Assembly: GCF_902706605.1 (NCBI RefSeq)
Contig: NZ_CACSLH010000021.1
Location: 1 to 53,008, forward strand
Origin: Enterococcus sp. CSURQ0835
GTDB lineage: Bacteria; Bacillota; Bacilli; Lactobacillales; Enterococcaceae
Direction: 5' to 3'
Length of the DNA stretch: 53,008 nucleotides
Every line of letters starts with the position of its first letter. The stretch's first letter is position 1. The notes under the pieces were generated by a model. That model ran no database searches. It worked only from the letters and a program-made list of their open reading frames with translations, and was not told the DNA's origin. The position numbers were made by a program, and so were the translations under genes. Positions 22,871 through 31,335 of this stretch are shown in pieces.

Positions 22871-25800
22871 AGTTCAGAGCAAATTGAAAATCTAAATTCA
22901 ACTTGAGTGATTTCGTTTGTTGATAATCACCGAAGTATTGACCTTGCAATTGAAATTTAGCTTGCTGGTTTGTCGTAATTTGGGTCAATGATTCTGTCGA
23001 CATAGATTCAATTAAACTGATTTGCTTTTGACCACTCACTAATTGTAATTTAGCAGCGGTTTGTTTAGCAGCAGGATCAGCTTTTCCTGCCAACAGCTGG
23101 ATTTTTTGTGGATTGTCTTCGATTGAAAGTCCTGTCAGCGCTACTTGCAGCGGGCGCGGACTCAGATTTTCAATCGTATACTCCGGTGATTGGACTTTGC
23201 CATCATTGACATCGGTTGTACCAAACACGATTTCTTTTGGTAGTTTAAGATCGATCAAGCGATCATTTGTTTCAACTTCGAATGGAACTTCATACACTTT
23301 AGTCACCCATTTACCACTCATTAGTTTTTGAGCAACTTCGATCTTGCCTTTCGTTTCACCCACTTGATTTGTTTTTGGAAACTCAGTGAAACGTCGAATC
23401 ACGATATTCGTTTTTGACACATCAAGGTATTGCTTGATGTTTGCTGTTAATTCTTTTTCTGTCATCCCTTGTTGGATCAGTTGTTTTTTGGGTTCTAACT
23501 GGTTGATTGTTAACAGTTGAAAGCCTTTAGTCGTTATTTCGTAGTAGACTTCTTGACGGCCTTGGTTGTAACTTTTCTTTTGCTCTTGTTCATATAACCA
23601 ATTTTTTGCTGGCTCTTCTTGCCAAGCACGGATCACATCGCCATAAGCTACTGGCTGTTCCCGCTGCTTTCCGAATCGATCAAGCGCTGTTTGTTTACGA
23701 TCATCCCCATTTGCGATCACTGTATAATCACCAACTCCAGCATCGGTCACTTGCAACTCATGGTGCTTATTCATCGTAAACTGATCCAGGCGCCAATATT
23801 GTTCATTCGGAAAATGACTATGGATCTGTGCATTGTCAAAGTTAATACCACTTGTTGCACGTAAAGAAGGAGTAGCTCCATGATGCAACGTGAAAGCCCC
23901 CGCCACTCGACCATTCCCGCCTAGATCATAGCAACCAAAAACGATACTATTGCCCCACAATACTTGGTAGTCAGCTTCTAGCTTTTGTTGATAACCAGTT
24001 TTTTTATGGGTTACGACAAGTTCAATTGTTTTTTTGCCGATTGAATCGGCATCAAGCAAACCGTTTACTTTTGCTTCGTAATCAGCTGGACTCACTACTT
24101 GATCATTATATTTAACCGCTTTGATCCAATCAGCAGTGGTAAATTTTTTTTGACCTAATGGAAAAGAAGGGGTTTTAGTTTCAACTTCTAAGCGGTCGAT
24201 TTGAAAAGGTACCGAATATTTTTTCCGGATTTTTTTGCCGCTTGGGCTCGTCTCTTCGACTTCTAACACTCCAGTGGTCTCGCCAGCTTGATCCGTTTTG
24301 GGATAGCTGACAAATCGTTTCACTTTCAGTGCCGGTAAAGCGGAAAGATCTAAAAATTCCGCACAGCGACGATCAAGTTCAGCCGTCGTCGTCCCTTTCA
24401 AAAGTGCTTGTTTTTTAGGTTGAGCTAAGTTGATCGTTAACTTTTGCAAACCATTGGGAGTTAATTCATAATACGCATCTCTTTGACCTTTCGTTTCTAA
24501 AACCAGTTGCTCATTACGCGAAACCCAAGTGTTCTTCCCGTAAAAATTCGAACTGGAGACTGCCTGTTTGTGGGCGGTAGCTACTAGCACTTGTCCATAT
24601 TCCAACTGATCGCCTCGCTCGGTTAACTTCCGATTCCAATCATTCATTAAGCTTATAGCTGGTTGATTGACCGTATTATAGCCTAGCATCAGCACTTCTT
24701 CATCAGTATCGCTTCGTCGAATACTAATGTCTGGTCGTGATCCAAGTTTATTTCCAGTGGTCAGTCCATTTGCCTCGGTTGCCCGCAAGATCGGTTTTTG
24801 TTTTTCCGTTAAAAGTGAAACAGCAGCGACCGTTTGAGTTAAACCGTCATTTTTGAAGAGTAAGGTATGTCCCCAGACAATTTGATACTTGGCTTGAGTG
24901 AAGACCTGCTCACCACCATTTAGCGTGATTTCTAATTCTATTGGATATGTCCCCAGCTTTTGAGCGGTAAGGGATTGTTTCAAGACGACTTGATACGTAT
25001 CTTTTGCGACAGCTTGACCGTTGACCGTAATTTTTTTAATAAACTGTTTCGGATCAGGTTTAGAAAGTTCACTGCCCAATGGAAAAGCTACTGTTTCAGT
25101 CTCGACTTTTACTTCTCGCGTTTCAAATGGAACCGTGTAGTCATAAGTGTATTTTTTACCAGTTTGACCAACTTCTGCCACGCGGATCACAGCTTCACTT
25201 TTCCCATACCCATTCAGTTTAGGGAATTGGATAAATTTTTCAACTTTTAATTGCGGATACGCTTTGGTGTCGATAAATTCAGCAACTCGTTTTTGTAAGT
25301 CTGCTTCACTGGTACCAGCTGCGACTTGTTGCAGCTGAGGCGTTAAACGATTCAATGAGAGTAACTGAAATCCTTGCGGTGTCAATTCATAATAGACTTG
25401 TTTAAATCCCTTGGCTTCTTGAACCAATTTTTCGTTACGACTGACCCACGTTTGTTTGTCAGTTATGATTTCACTTGCAACAGCATGACGTCTGATCTCA
25501 ACTCCAACGACATCACCAAAGCGGATCTGAGTATCTTTGTTACGAAAATCCTTTTCAAACTGTTGACGTAATTGAGCCGGCGATTGATTGACCGTGTGAT
25601 AGCCGATGTTAAATTTTGGTTGTTGTAAATGAGTATCATAGAAAGTCAATGTTGGCCGGCTATTCAAACTGGTTTGTTGACGCAAACCTGTTCCTTGGAC
25701 AGCGGTTAAATGCGGCCGACCACGATTCAACATGCTAATCACTAGATCATTTGGCATGCCCTGTTCATGAATCGCGATCGTGTGACCATATTTTACCGTC

Positions 25801-28265
25801 ACAGGAACAGTTAAATTAGCAGTAAATTGTTGGTATTGAAGAGCTATTTTAACTTTTTGTGTCCCATAAAGTGAAAGATCTAATGAACTGAGTAATTTAA
25901 CCGTATAATCGGTAACCGGCTTGCCATAGCACCGGACATTTTTAACAAATTTTTTCAACTGACCAGCGGGTAGTTCAGCACCCAGCAAAAACTCCTGTGG
26001 TTGTGGCTCAGCTTCTAGGAGTAATGTTTGATCCGCAGCAACAGTGTACTTACCTTTTGTGGCGACTTTTTCCCCACTGCTTAACGTGATTTCCAAATCA
26101 GTCGAATACGCCCCTAGTTGCTTAGCTGCCAAAGGGTGCTTCATCGTAACACGGTAAGTGTCTTTTGCAACCGCTTGTCCATTGATCGTAACTTGTTTGA
26201 TAAACTTTTTCGGATCATGTTTAGCAAGATCACTCCCTAATGGAAAAGCTAACGTCTCAGTTTCGACTTTTACTTCCCGTGTTTCAAATGGTACTCTGTA
26301 ATCATAAGTAAATTTTTTTCCTGTACGACCGATTTCTGAAACACGGATTACAGCTTCACTTTTTCCATAGCCGGTTAGTTTGGGAAATCGAGTGAATTTT
26401 TCGACTTTTAACTGCGGATATGCTTTCGTATTGATGAATTTTGCGACCTGATTTTGTAGTTTGGCTTCACTTGTACCGGCTGCTACTTGGTGGTTTTTAG
26501 TCGTTAAACGATTTAATGAGAGTAAATGAAATCCTTGTGGTGTCAGTTCATAATAGACTTGCTGGAGCCCTTTTGCTTCTTGAACTAGTCTTTCATTACG
26601 GCTGACCCACGTCTGCTTGTCAGTCACAACTTCATTTGAAGCATTGCGATTTCTGACGTCAATCCCTACCACATCACCAAAACGAATCTGAGCTGCTTTA
26701 TTACGAAAAGCTGTTTCAAATTGTTGACGTAATCGAGCGGGTGACTGATTAACTGTACCATAAGCGATGTTAAATTTTGGGTGTTGCAGATGTGTATCAT
26801 AAAAATTTAAAGTTGGGCGACTGTTCAAATTAGGTTTATTTCGTAAACCAGTTCCTAGAACCGCAGTTAAGTGTGGCCGACCGCGATCCAACATACTAAT
26901 CGCTAAATCATTCGGCATGCCCTGTTCATGGATAGCGATTGTGTGACCATATTTAACTGTCACAGGAACCGTCAAATTAGCGGTAAAGTGTTGATATTGA
27001 ACTGCTACTTCCGCCTTTTGCGTCCCATAAAGCGAAAGATCTAATGGACCGATTAATTTGACCGTGTAGTCGGTGACTGGTTTGCCATAGCACCGTACAT
27101 TTTTAACAAATTTTTTCAACTGGCCAACGGGTAATTCAGCGCCCATCAAAAACTCCTGTGGCTGTGCTTCAGCTTCTAATATTAATGTTGTGACTTTGAT
27201 TCTCGCTTGTTTCTGAATCTTTTCTTTGTCCGCCTCCCCTACTTCGAACCTTTCGATCTCATCGGTTTGGGGATCATCGATCGACTCCCACTCTGGTTCA
27301 TCAAAATCAACTGGCTCGCGAGTCGAATCATCGTCAGCAACTTCTTCTAGCTCTTCTGTAACCGATTCTTCGGTCTTTTCCGTAACTGACTCCGCTGTCT
27401 TTTCTGCGACTGCTTCAGGTGTTGGTTGAACTTCTTGTTCTACTGGTTCGCTGTGATCATCTGTTTGAGGTTCAGGCGTTTTCGTATCCACCACTTCAAC
27501 GGGGATCTCTAGAGTCTGGGTTGCCGTTTCATCACCGTAAACTACCTGAACTGTTTTAGCACCCAACACATCGGGCGTTGGAAAATCATAACTTTTGACT
27601 TGTACCGCACCCATCTGGTCATGTGCTGTTACATACTCTAAATAATTTAACTGTTGCGGATCAAATTGACCAAGCTCAAAGCGTTGGGGCTGTTCTTTAG
27701 CCGTTAGTGACAAGGCTTGCGGCGGTTGTGGAACGGAAAACGTCACAGAAGTCGTATCCACGACACGCGTATCCTGTATTTTTCCATGAGGTTGATCATC
27801 CCCTGTTGGACTCTTAGTGAAACACTCTAAATCATAATTTACCTGCCAATGAAAAGTCAGGGTAACAGTTTGCACTTGCCCGCGTCCGCGCGTCATGATG
27901 AGCTGATCGTCTACTAATTTAACGGCCACTGTTTCAGGATCACTTGATTGAACTTCCCGCACGCTGAAAAACACTTCGCCTGAGTAGACAAAGGATTCAG
28001 ATTGAACGTGATCCAACTGTGTACGTTTTGTCCAAAGTGTTTTTTTGAGCTCCGTACCGACTCGCTGGCTCAAGCTTTCTGTTTGTAGTTCATTGGTCCA
28101 GTTATCCCGTTCTGGTTTATTGGCTTTAGCAACAGCTGCAACGGGATCAAGTGTAGCTGCCGGTGTTGGCGTTGTCTCAGCCAATGCTCCGATCGGTTGG
28201 AACAACCCAGGATTTGCTCCTAAAAGCAAGCCTCCAATCGACAGCAAGCAGAGTAATTTTTTCAT
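22869..28265 (-). CDS. Giant secreted protein with four mucin/carbohydrate-binding-like modules
   Basis: The start at 28265 follows AAAGGAGCAAATTG. It encodes 1798 residues. A signal peptide (MKKLLCLLSIGGLLLGANPG ... GALA) leads into a ~240-residue beta region, then an acidic Glu/Thr/Val-rich stretch (about 265-345). Four modules follow, with G-[HN]-[ST] at residues ~440, 827, 1132 and 1438, each ending in a YYELTP-G-[FL]-x-L-[ST]-[IL]-N-like strand. They fit the putative mucin/carbohydrate-binding family seen in enhancin-like proteins. Ig-like spacers (PLGS..KP..FIK..T-[IV]-NGQAV) alternate with them. Modules 1 and 2 with spacers form a long near-identical repeat. The last ~129 residues (LIDLKLPKEIVFGTTDVNDG...) resemble the neighbouring 197-aa protein. 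There is no LPxTG or membrane anchor, so attachment to the cell is unexplained. Probably an adhesin for glycans. Confidence 0.82.
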   Translation of the reverse strand: MKKLLCLLSIGGLLLGANPGLFQPIGALAETTPTPAATLDPVAAVAKANKPERDNWTNELQTESLSQRVGTELKKTLWTKRTQLDHVQSESFVYSGEVFFSVREVQSSDPETVAVKLVDDQLIMTRGRGQVQTVTLTFHWQVNYDLECFTKSPTGDDQPHGKIQDTRVVDTTSVTFSVPQPPQALSLTAKEQPQRFELGQFDPQQLNYLEYVTAHDQMGAVQVKSYDFPTPDVLGAKTVQVVYGDETATQTLEIPVEVVDTKTPEPQTDDHSEPVEQEVQPTPEAVAEKTAESVTEKTEESVTEELEEVADDDSTREPVDFDEPEWESIDDPQTDEIERFEVGEADKEKIQKQARIKVTTLILEAEAQPQEFLMGAELPVGQLKKFVKNVRCYGKPVTDYTVKLIGPLDLSLYGTQKAEVAVQYQHFTANLTVPVTVKYGHTIAIHEQGMPNDLAISMLDRGRPHLTAVLGTGLRNKPNLNSRPTLNFYDTHLQHPKFNIAYGTVNQSPARLRQQFETAFRNKAAQIRFGDVVGIDVRNRNASNEVVTDKQTWVSRNERLVQEAKGLQQVYYELTPQGFHLLSLNRLTTKNHQVAAGTSEAKLQNQVAKFINTKAYPQLKVEKFTRFPKLTGYGKSEAVIRVSEIGRTGKKFTYDYRVPFETREVKVETETLAFPLGSDLAKHDPKKFIKQVTINGQAVAKDTYRVTMKHPLAAKQLGAYSTDLEITLSSGEKVATKGKYTVAADQTLLLEAEPQPQEFLLGAELPAGQLKKFVKNVRCYGKPVTDYTVKLLSSLDLSLYGTQKVKIALQYQQFTANLTVPVTVKYGHTIAIHEQGMPNDLVISMLNRGRPHLTAVQGTGLRQQTSLNSRPTLTFYDTHLQQPKFNIGYHTVNQSPAQLRQQFEKDFRNKDTQIRFGDVVGVEIRRHAVASEIITDKQTWVSRNEKLVQEAKGFKQVYYELTPQGFQLLSLNRLTPQLQQVAAGTSEADLQKRVAEFIDTKAYPQLKVEKFIQFPKLNGYGKSEAVIRVAEVGQTGKKYTYDYTVPFETREVKVETETVAFPLGSELSKPDPKQFIKKITVNGQAVAKDTYQVVLKQSLTAQKLGTYPIELEITLNGGEQVFTQAKYQIVWGHTLLFKNDGLTQTVAAVSLLTEKQKPILRATEANGLTTGNKLGSRPDISIRRSDTDEEVLMLGYNTVNQPAISLMNDWNRKLTERGDQLEYGQVLVATAHKQAVSSSNFYGKNTWVSRNEQLVLETKGQRDAYYELTPNGLQKLTINLAQPKKQALLKGTTTAELDRRCAEFLDLSALPALKVKRFVSYPKTDQAGETTGVLEVEETSPSGKKIRKKYSVPFQIDRLEVETKTPSFPLGQKKFTTADWIKAVKYNDQVVSPADYEAKVNGLLDADSIGKKTIELVVTHKKTGYQQKLEADYQVLWGNSIVFGCYDLGGNGRVAGAFTLHHGATPSLRATSGINFDNAQIHSHFPNEQYWRLDQFTMNKHHELQVTDAGVGDYTVIANGDDRKQTALDRFGKQREQPVAYGDVIRAWQEEPAKNWLYEQEQKKSYNQGRQEVYYEITTKGFQLLTINQLEPKKQLIQQGMTEKELTANIKQYLDVSKTNIVIRRFTEFPKTNQVGETKGKIEVAQKLMSGKWVTKVYEVPFEVETNDRLIDLKLPKEIVFGTTDVNDGKVQSPEYTIENLSPRPLQVALTGLSIEDNPQKIQLLAGKADPAAKQTAAKLQLVSGQKQISLIESMSTESLTQITTNQQAKFQLQGQYFGDYQQTKSLKLNLDFQFALN
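24880..27187 (-). repeat. Tandem ~1.15-kb repeat inside the mucin-binding gene
   Basis: Two consecutive units (about 26035-27187 and 24880-26032) encode matching segments from EFL-GAELP-GQLKKFVKNVR through GHTIAIHEQGMPNDL to the closing spacer. The period is 387 codons. Long runs of identical residues show a fairly recent duplication. This is a likely site for length variation by recombination. Confidence 0.8.
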
Positions 28266-28285
28266 CAATTTGCTCCTTTCCTGAC

Positions 28286-28321
28286 AAAAAAATTCCCCGC
28301 CAACCTTCAAGCAACGGGGAA
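28286..28321 (-). terminator. Intrinsic terminator inside the surface operon
   Basis: On the minus strand TTCCCCG pairs with CGGGGAA (complement of 28315-28321 and 28293-28299), followed by seven T. It lies between the 197-aa gene and the giant gene, so it can lower expression of the latter. Confidence 0.8.
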
Positions 28322-28328
28322 CGACTGA

Positions 28329-28922
28329 CTAATTTGTAGCTTGGAACGACAACAAGAATTCATACTCAGGTTTAATCGTTTTATCAAATTGGAAATTCGG
28401 TCCGGCATTCCCAGTTAACGTAAACGTAGCTTCTTCATCTTTATTTTTCAGGTCAGCTAACATCACTGGCTGTGTTGGATTTTTTGGATCTACCAGAGGA
28501 TATTCTTTTCCATGAACTCTGGCATTTAAAGTCAACTCTTTCAATTCATCCGCATGGAGTCCTGGTTTGACTTCATTGATCATGATCTTAACACCTTTTT
28601 TCGAAAGGTTTTTAACTTTGTACAGTGGTGAAATGATTTGATTATTCGTCGCATCCGTTTGCCCAAACAAGATCTTCGCTGGTACTTCAACATCAACCCA
28701 GTATTTTGGATCAATCGGATTTGGCCCTGGATCAGGATCATTTGGATCCCATTTTTTGAAGACGCCTTCTGCTGGAACGACACCATCTGTCTTACCTTGA
28801 ATCTCTTGCTGTGAACTATTGGGGTCAGGTACGCCACCTGTCCAAGCATGACCTGTTTGAGCAGCTAAACTTAAAGCGCCTAAACTTAATACAGCCGAGA
28901 AAATAATTTTTTTATTCATCAT
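28329..28922 (-). CDS. Small secreted surface protein, WxL-like architecture without the W-x-L motif
   Basis: A 197-residue protein with signal peptide MMNKKIIFSAVLSLGALSLA ... GHA, an Asp/Pro-rich linker (WDPNDPDPGPNPIDP, about 58-72) and a C-terminal beta domain. That domain opens VDVEVPAKILFGQTDATNN and closes EYEFLLSFQATN. It is paralogous to the last ~129 residues of the giant downstream protein, which opens LKLPKEIVFGTTDVNDG and ends LNLDFQFALN. The overall plan (signal, DP linker, single beta domain) recalls WxL proteins, but the tell-tale motif is absent, so the family is not assigned. It is preceded by GGAGAATCAG. It is probably exported in larger amount than the giant protein because of the intergenic terminator. 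Confidence 0.75.
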   Translation of the reverse strand: MMNKKIIFSAVLSLGALSLAAQTGHAWTGGVPDPNSSQQEIQGKTDGVVPAEGVFKKWDPNDPDPGPNPIDPKYWVDVEVPAKILFGQTDATNNQIISPLYKVKNLSKKGVKIMINEVKPGLHADELKELTLNARVHGKEYPLVDPKNPTQPVMLADLKNKDEEATFTLTGNAGPNFQFDKTIKPEYEFLLSFQATN

Positions 28923-28939
28923 CTGATTCTCCTTTTCGA

Positions 28940-29446
28940 TTATGGCTTGACGAGTAGTTGGCCGGCGATCGTTGATTTGCCTACGACTTTTTGATTAGAA
29001 TCTAAAAATTCGATTCGACTGCGTGTTTTGTAATTTCCACTGGTCAAGGTCTTTTTCAATTGGCCTTCTAATACGTAATGTTTTGGTCGAATGATACCAG
29101 AATGGTAGATCAGTTCTCCTGTCTTGACCAAATACGTTTTGACCCGCATCGCATGCTCATTGGCTGGCGGATTTTGGATATGGACTTTACCGACCTTTTG
29201 ACCAGCTTGCCATTCCATCTGCGTGTTCAGCGTGAGCCGGACGTAATTTTTATCGGCTTCTTTTTGCATATACTTCAACAATTCATCATCGGTCATTTTT
29301 TTAATAAATGAGCTGTCCGCTTTATCCGAATTGACTAGTGTTTGCGGTGTCCGATAAAAAAACACGTACGCTGCGATCAAACTAATGAGTAATAACAATA
29401 AAACTAGCAAGATCATTCGCTTTTTTTCAGTTTCTTTTTCGTACAA
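28940..29446 (-). CDS. Single-pass membrane protein with external beta domain
   Basis: The start is TTG at 29446: GGGGAGG lies six bases before it and no ATG fits. Of 168 residues, a short charged N-terminus (YEKETEKKRM) precedes one strong hydrophobic helix (about 11-31, ILLVLLLLLISLIAAYVFFY). An extracellular segment follows (KMTDDELLKYMQKEADKNYV), then an Ig-like beta domain (about 75-165). The helix and N-in charge pattern place the bulk outside. First gene of the three-gene surface operon, it may anchor or assemble the two secreted partners. Family not recognised. Confidence 0.72.
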   Translation of the reverse strand: MYEKETEKKRMILLVLLLLLISLIAAYVFFYRTPQTLVNSDKADSSFIKKMTDDELLKYMQKEADKNYVRLTLNTQMEWQAGQKVGKVHIQNPPANEHAMRVKTYLVKTGELIYHSGIIRPKHYVLEGQLKKTLTSGNYKTRSRIEFLDSNQKVVGKSTIAGQLLVKP

Positions 29447-29496
29447 ATCAATCCTCCCCTTTCAACTTAATTCCAACCAGTTTTAGCAAATGTGTG

Positions 29497-29519
29497 GATG
29501 CAATTCATTTACTTGCATC
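29497..29519. promoter_or_regulatory. Dyad operator candidate between surface operon and mga-like gene
   Basis: GATGCAA (29497-29503) and TTGCATC (29513-29519) are exact inverted copies with a 9-nt spacer. Outer GTGTG and CACAC extend the symmetry. It lies in the divergent promoter region, a natural site for control of both directions. Confidence 0.5.
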
Positions 29520-29527
29520 TTTCACAC

Positions 29528-29536
29528 TGTTATACT
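29528..29536 (+). promoter_or_regulatory. Extended -10 promoter element of the mga-like gene
   Basis: TGTTATACT, about 80 nt before the start at 29617; TTGCAT upstream overlaps the dyad, suggesting the regulator can cover its own promoter. Confidence 0.45.
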
Positions 29537-29616
29537 AACATCGAGTTTGACGAGCAACAATTCCACTTTATGTCCAAGCAGAACCAGTTTTTGGAAAAAT
29601 AGTGAGGAGGGAGCTT

Positions 29617-31107
29617 ATGCTGATCCCAGATTCGAAGCGAAAAGAATTAAATATTTTATTCACCATCATCCACGAAGAAACCCAGTCATTACAGTATTTA
29701 GCTCAATTGCAAGCGGTTTCGAAAAGAACTGTCAAAGAAGATTTAGCCAAATTAAATGAGACGGCTGATCAGCTGCTAGGTATCGACTCTTTAATCACAG
29801 CGAATCATCGTGGCGATATCACGATTAATAAAAAACATAAAAAACAAGCTTTGCTGTATTTTTATCAAATCAAATTACACTATTTTGAAGATTCACCTAA
29901 ATTTCGTCTACTCTTACAGTTGATCATTCAATACCAAGTATCAAAAGACGATTTGTTAGACAAGTTATTTATTTCTGATTCGTACCTCTACAAATTAGTT
30001 CGACAATTAAATACCGACTTGAAACCTTACGCGATTTTCGTGGCCAACGATCGCGATGGGTATCGTTTAGCCGGCGATGAGATTTCGTTGCGTTTATTTG
30101 CCTATGTGATTTTGACCGATACCTATCAAGGGATGAAATGGCCATTTCCGCAATTGAGTTTAGCCGAACTAGAACGCCGAATCCCCAATGACTTGCTGAC
30201 TCATGCGCACACTCGCTCCAACAATAAGAAACATTATTTGTTCTTACTGTATATGATCATTGAAGTCCGCTTTGAAGGCCAACGCTATTTAATGCCACCT
30301 GAAACGCCTGATCTGTCGACTTTTATGGAACAATTCGAAACTAACCTTGATGTCGGCTATTTATTTTATGAAAATTTCTTACCTAAGATCCCGGAAATAG
30401 CATTAAAAACCGAGATCACTTTCTTTAATTTTCTAGGCCGGATCTTTGTGGCTGATTTGATCCCCGCTAGTGCGCAACTCACGATGGGGCAAAAACTAAT
30501 GCGCAGTGAAAATCCCCTCAGTCAACAAATCACGCAAGGGTTGATTCGTTTGCAAAAAGAATTACCCTTACACCTTTCTCGTGAACAGCAAGCCAGCTAC
30601 ACCTACTATTTAGCGATCTTTTATGGTATGTTTTTGATTTTAGGTGAACGGACCGGGACTTATGCTCAATTGATGATCCCGCAACCGAATTTTTATCTAG
30701 AAACGGAAACCAAACGCCAGCAGCAGATCACTGCAGTCTTGACTGATTGTTTTAAAACGTCCCAACCCGATCGTGCTCCAGCGTTAGCACAGTTTTTAGC
30801 AAGCTTATTGGCTTCGCTTTTACGCAGTAACCGTACTTCAGCTTTGAAGATCTATGTCCATGTCGCCAAAGACTTTACCGCTTCTTACGTGATCAAAGAG
30901 CGCTTAGCCGCATTGTTTAATCCTAAGCAGATCGTTGTGACGACTGACTATGAACAAGCGCACTTGATCGTCACGGATAACTTGGAACGCGCTGAAAGTG
31001 GCAAGCGGATTTTTTATCTTGATTCGATCAACAATGAAACAGCTTGGCGCAAATTATGTTCTTTGATCAAAGATTTATGCTTGGAACAGTTACAGCAAAG
31101 CAATTAA
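29617..31107 (+). CDS. Mga-family transcriptional regulator
   Basis: The start at 29617 follows GAGGAGGGAGCTT; an ATG five codons earlier overlaps that site. The 496-residue product has an N-terminal helix-turn-helix (about 22-45, LQYLAQLQAVSKRTVKEDLAKL). A second HTH-Mga-like helix pair follows (about 108-135, SKDDLLDKLFISDSYLYKLV), then PRD-like helices (about 170-390) and a C-terminal EIIB-like fold (about 405-490, ALKIYVHVAKDFTASYVIKE). Mga-type regulators activate adhesin and surface-protein genes in response to sugar status. It is transcribed away from the surface operon and is the obvious candidate for its control. Confidence 0.82.
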   Translation: MLIPDSKRKELNILFTIIHEETQSLQYLAQLQAVSKRTVKEDLAKLNETADQLLGIDSLITANHRGDITINKKHKKQALLYFYQIKLHYFEDSPKFRLLLQLIIQYQVSKDDLLDKLFISDSYLYKLVRQLNTDLKPYAIFVANDRDGYRLAGDEISLRLFAYVILTDTYQGMKWPFPQLSLAELERRIPNDLLTHAHTRSNNKKHYLFLLYMIIEVRFEGQRYLMPPETPDLSTFMEQFETNLDVGYLFYENFLPKIPEIALKTEITFFNFLGRIFVADLIPASAQLTMGQKLMRSENPLSQQITQGLIRLQKELPLHLSREQQASYTYYLAIFYGMFLILGERTGTYAQLMIPQPNFYLETETKRQQQITAVLTDCFKTSQPDRAPALAQFLASLLASLLRSNRTSALKIYVHVAKDFTASYVIKERLAALFNPKQIVVTTDYEQAHLIVTDNLERAESGKRIFYLDSINNETAWRKLCSLIKDLCLEQLQQSN

Positions 31108-31128
31108 AAAAATATGACATAAAAGCTA

Positions 31129-31168
31129 AAAAGCGAGCAGCAACCGAATCGGTTACTGCTCGCTTTTG
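31129..31168. terminator. Bidirectional terminator
   Basis: AAGCGAGCAG..AACC pairs with GGTT..CTGCTCGCTT (31131-31145 with 31151-31165), flanked by A and T runs. It separates the convergent mga-like gene and the methyltransferase operon. Confidence 0.85.
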
Positions 31169-31194
31169 TTAGTCTGACGATTTGAGTCAGCGAC

Positions 31195-31335
31195 TTATTT
31201 ATTGTAGATCTTTGGCCCTTTACGCATATTTTTGCGATCGTTTTTTGGATCGGCAAAATCTTTGGCCCGGCCGCCACCTTGTTTTTGCTTGATCAGCTCT
31301 AACATTTTAGCTTTTTGATCTTTTGCTTCAGTCAT
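31195..31335 (-). CDS. 46-aa basic protein downstream of the rRNA methyltransferase
   Basis: The ATG follows the methyltransferase stop without a gap (TAA-ATG), so it is read by termination-reinitiation. The product MTEAKDQKAKMLELIKQKQG... continues with a basic GGRAKDF..RKNMRKGPKIYNK tail. It has no recognised domain; the Gly/Arg/Lys content suggests nucleic-acid contact. The firm spacing and full use of the gap up to the terminator support a real gene. Confidence 0.68.
   Translation of the reverse strand: MTEAKDQKAKMLELIKQKQGGGRAKDFADPKNDRKNMRKGPKIYNK

Noticed and set aside
28329-28922. Straight call as a WxL-domain protein
   Set aside because: Signal peptide, DP-rich linker and beta domain fit, but no W-x-L motif is present; left as WxL-like only.
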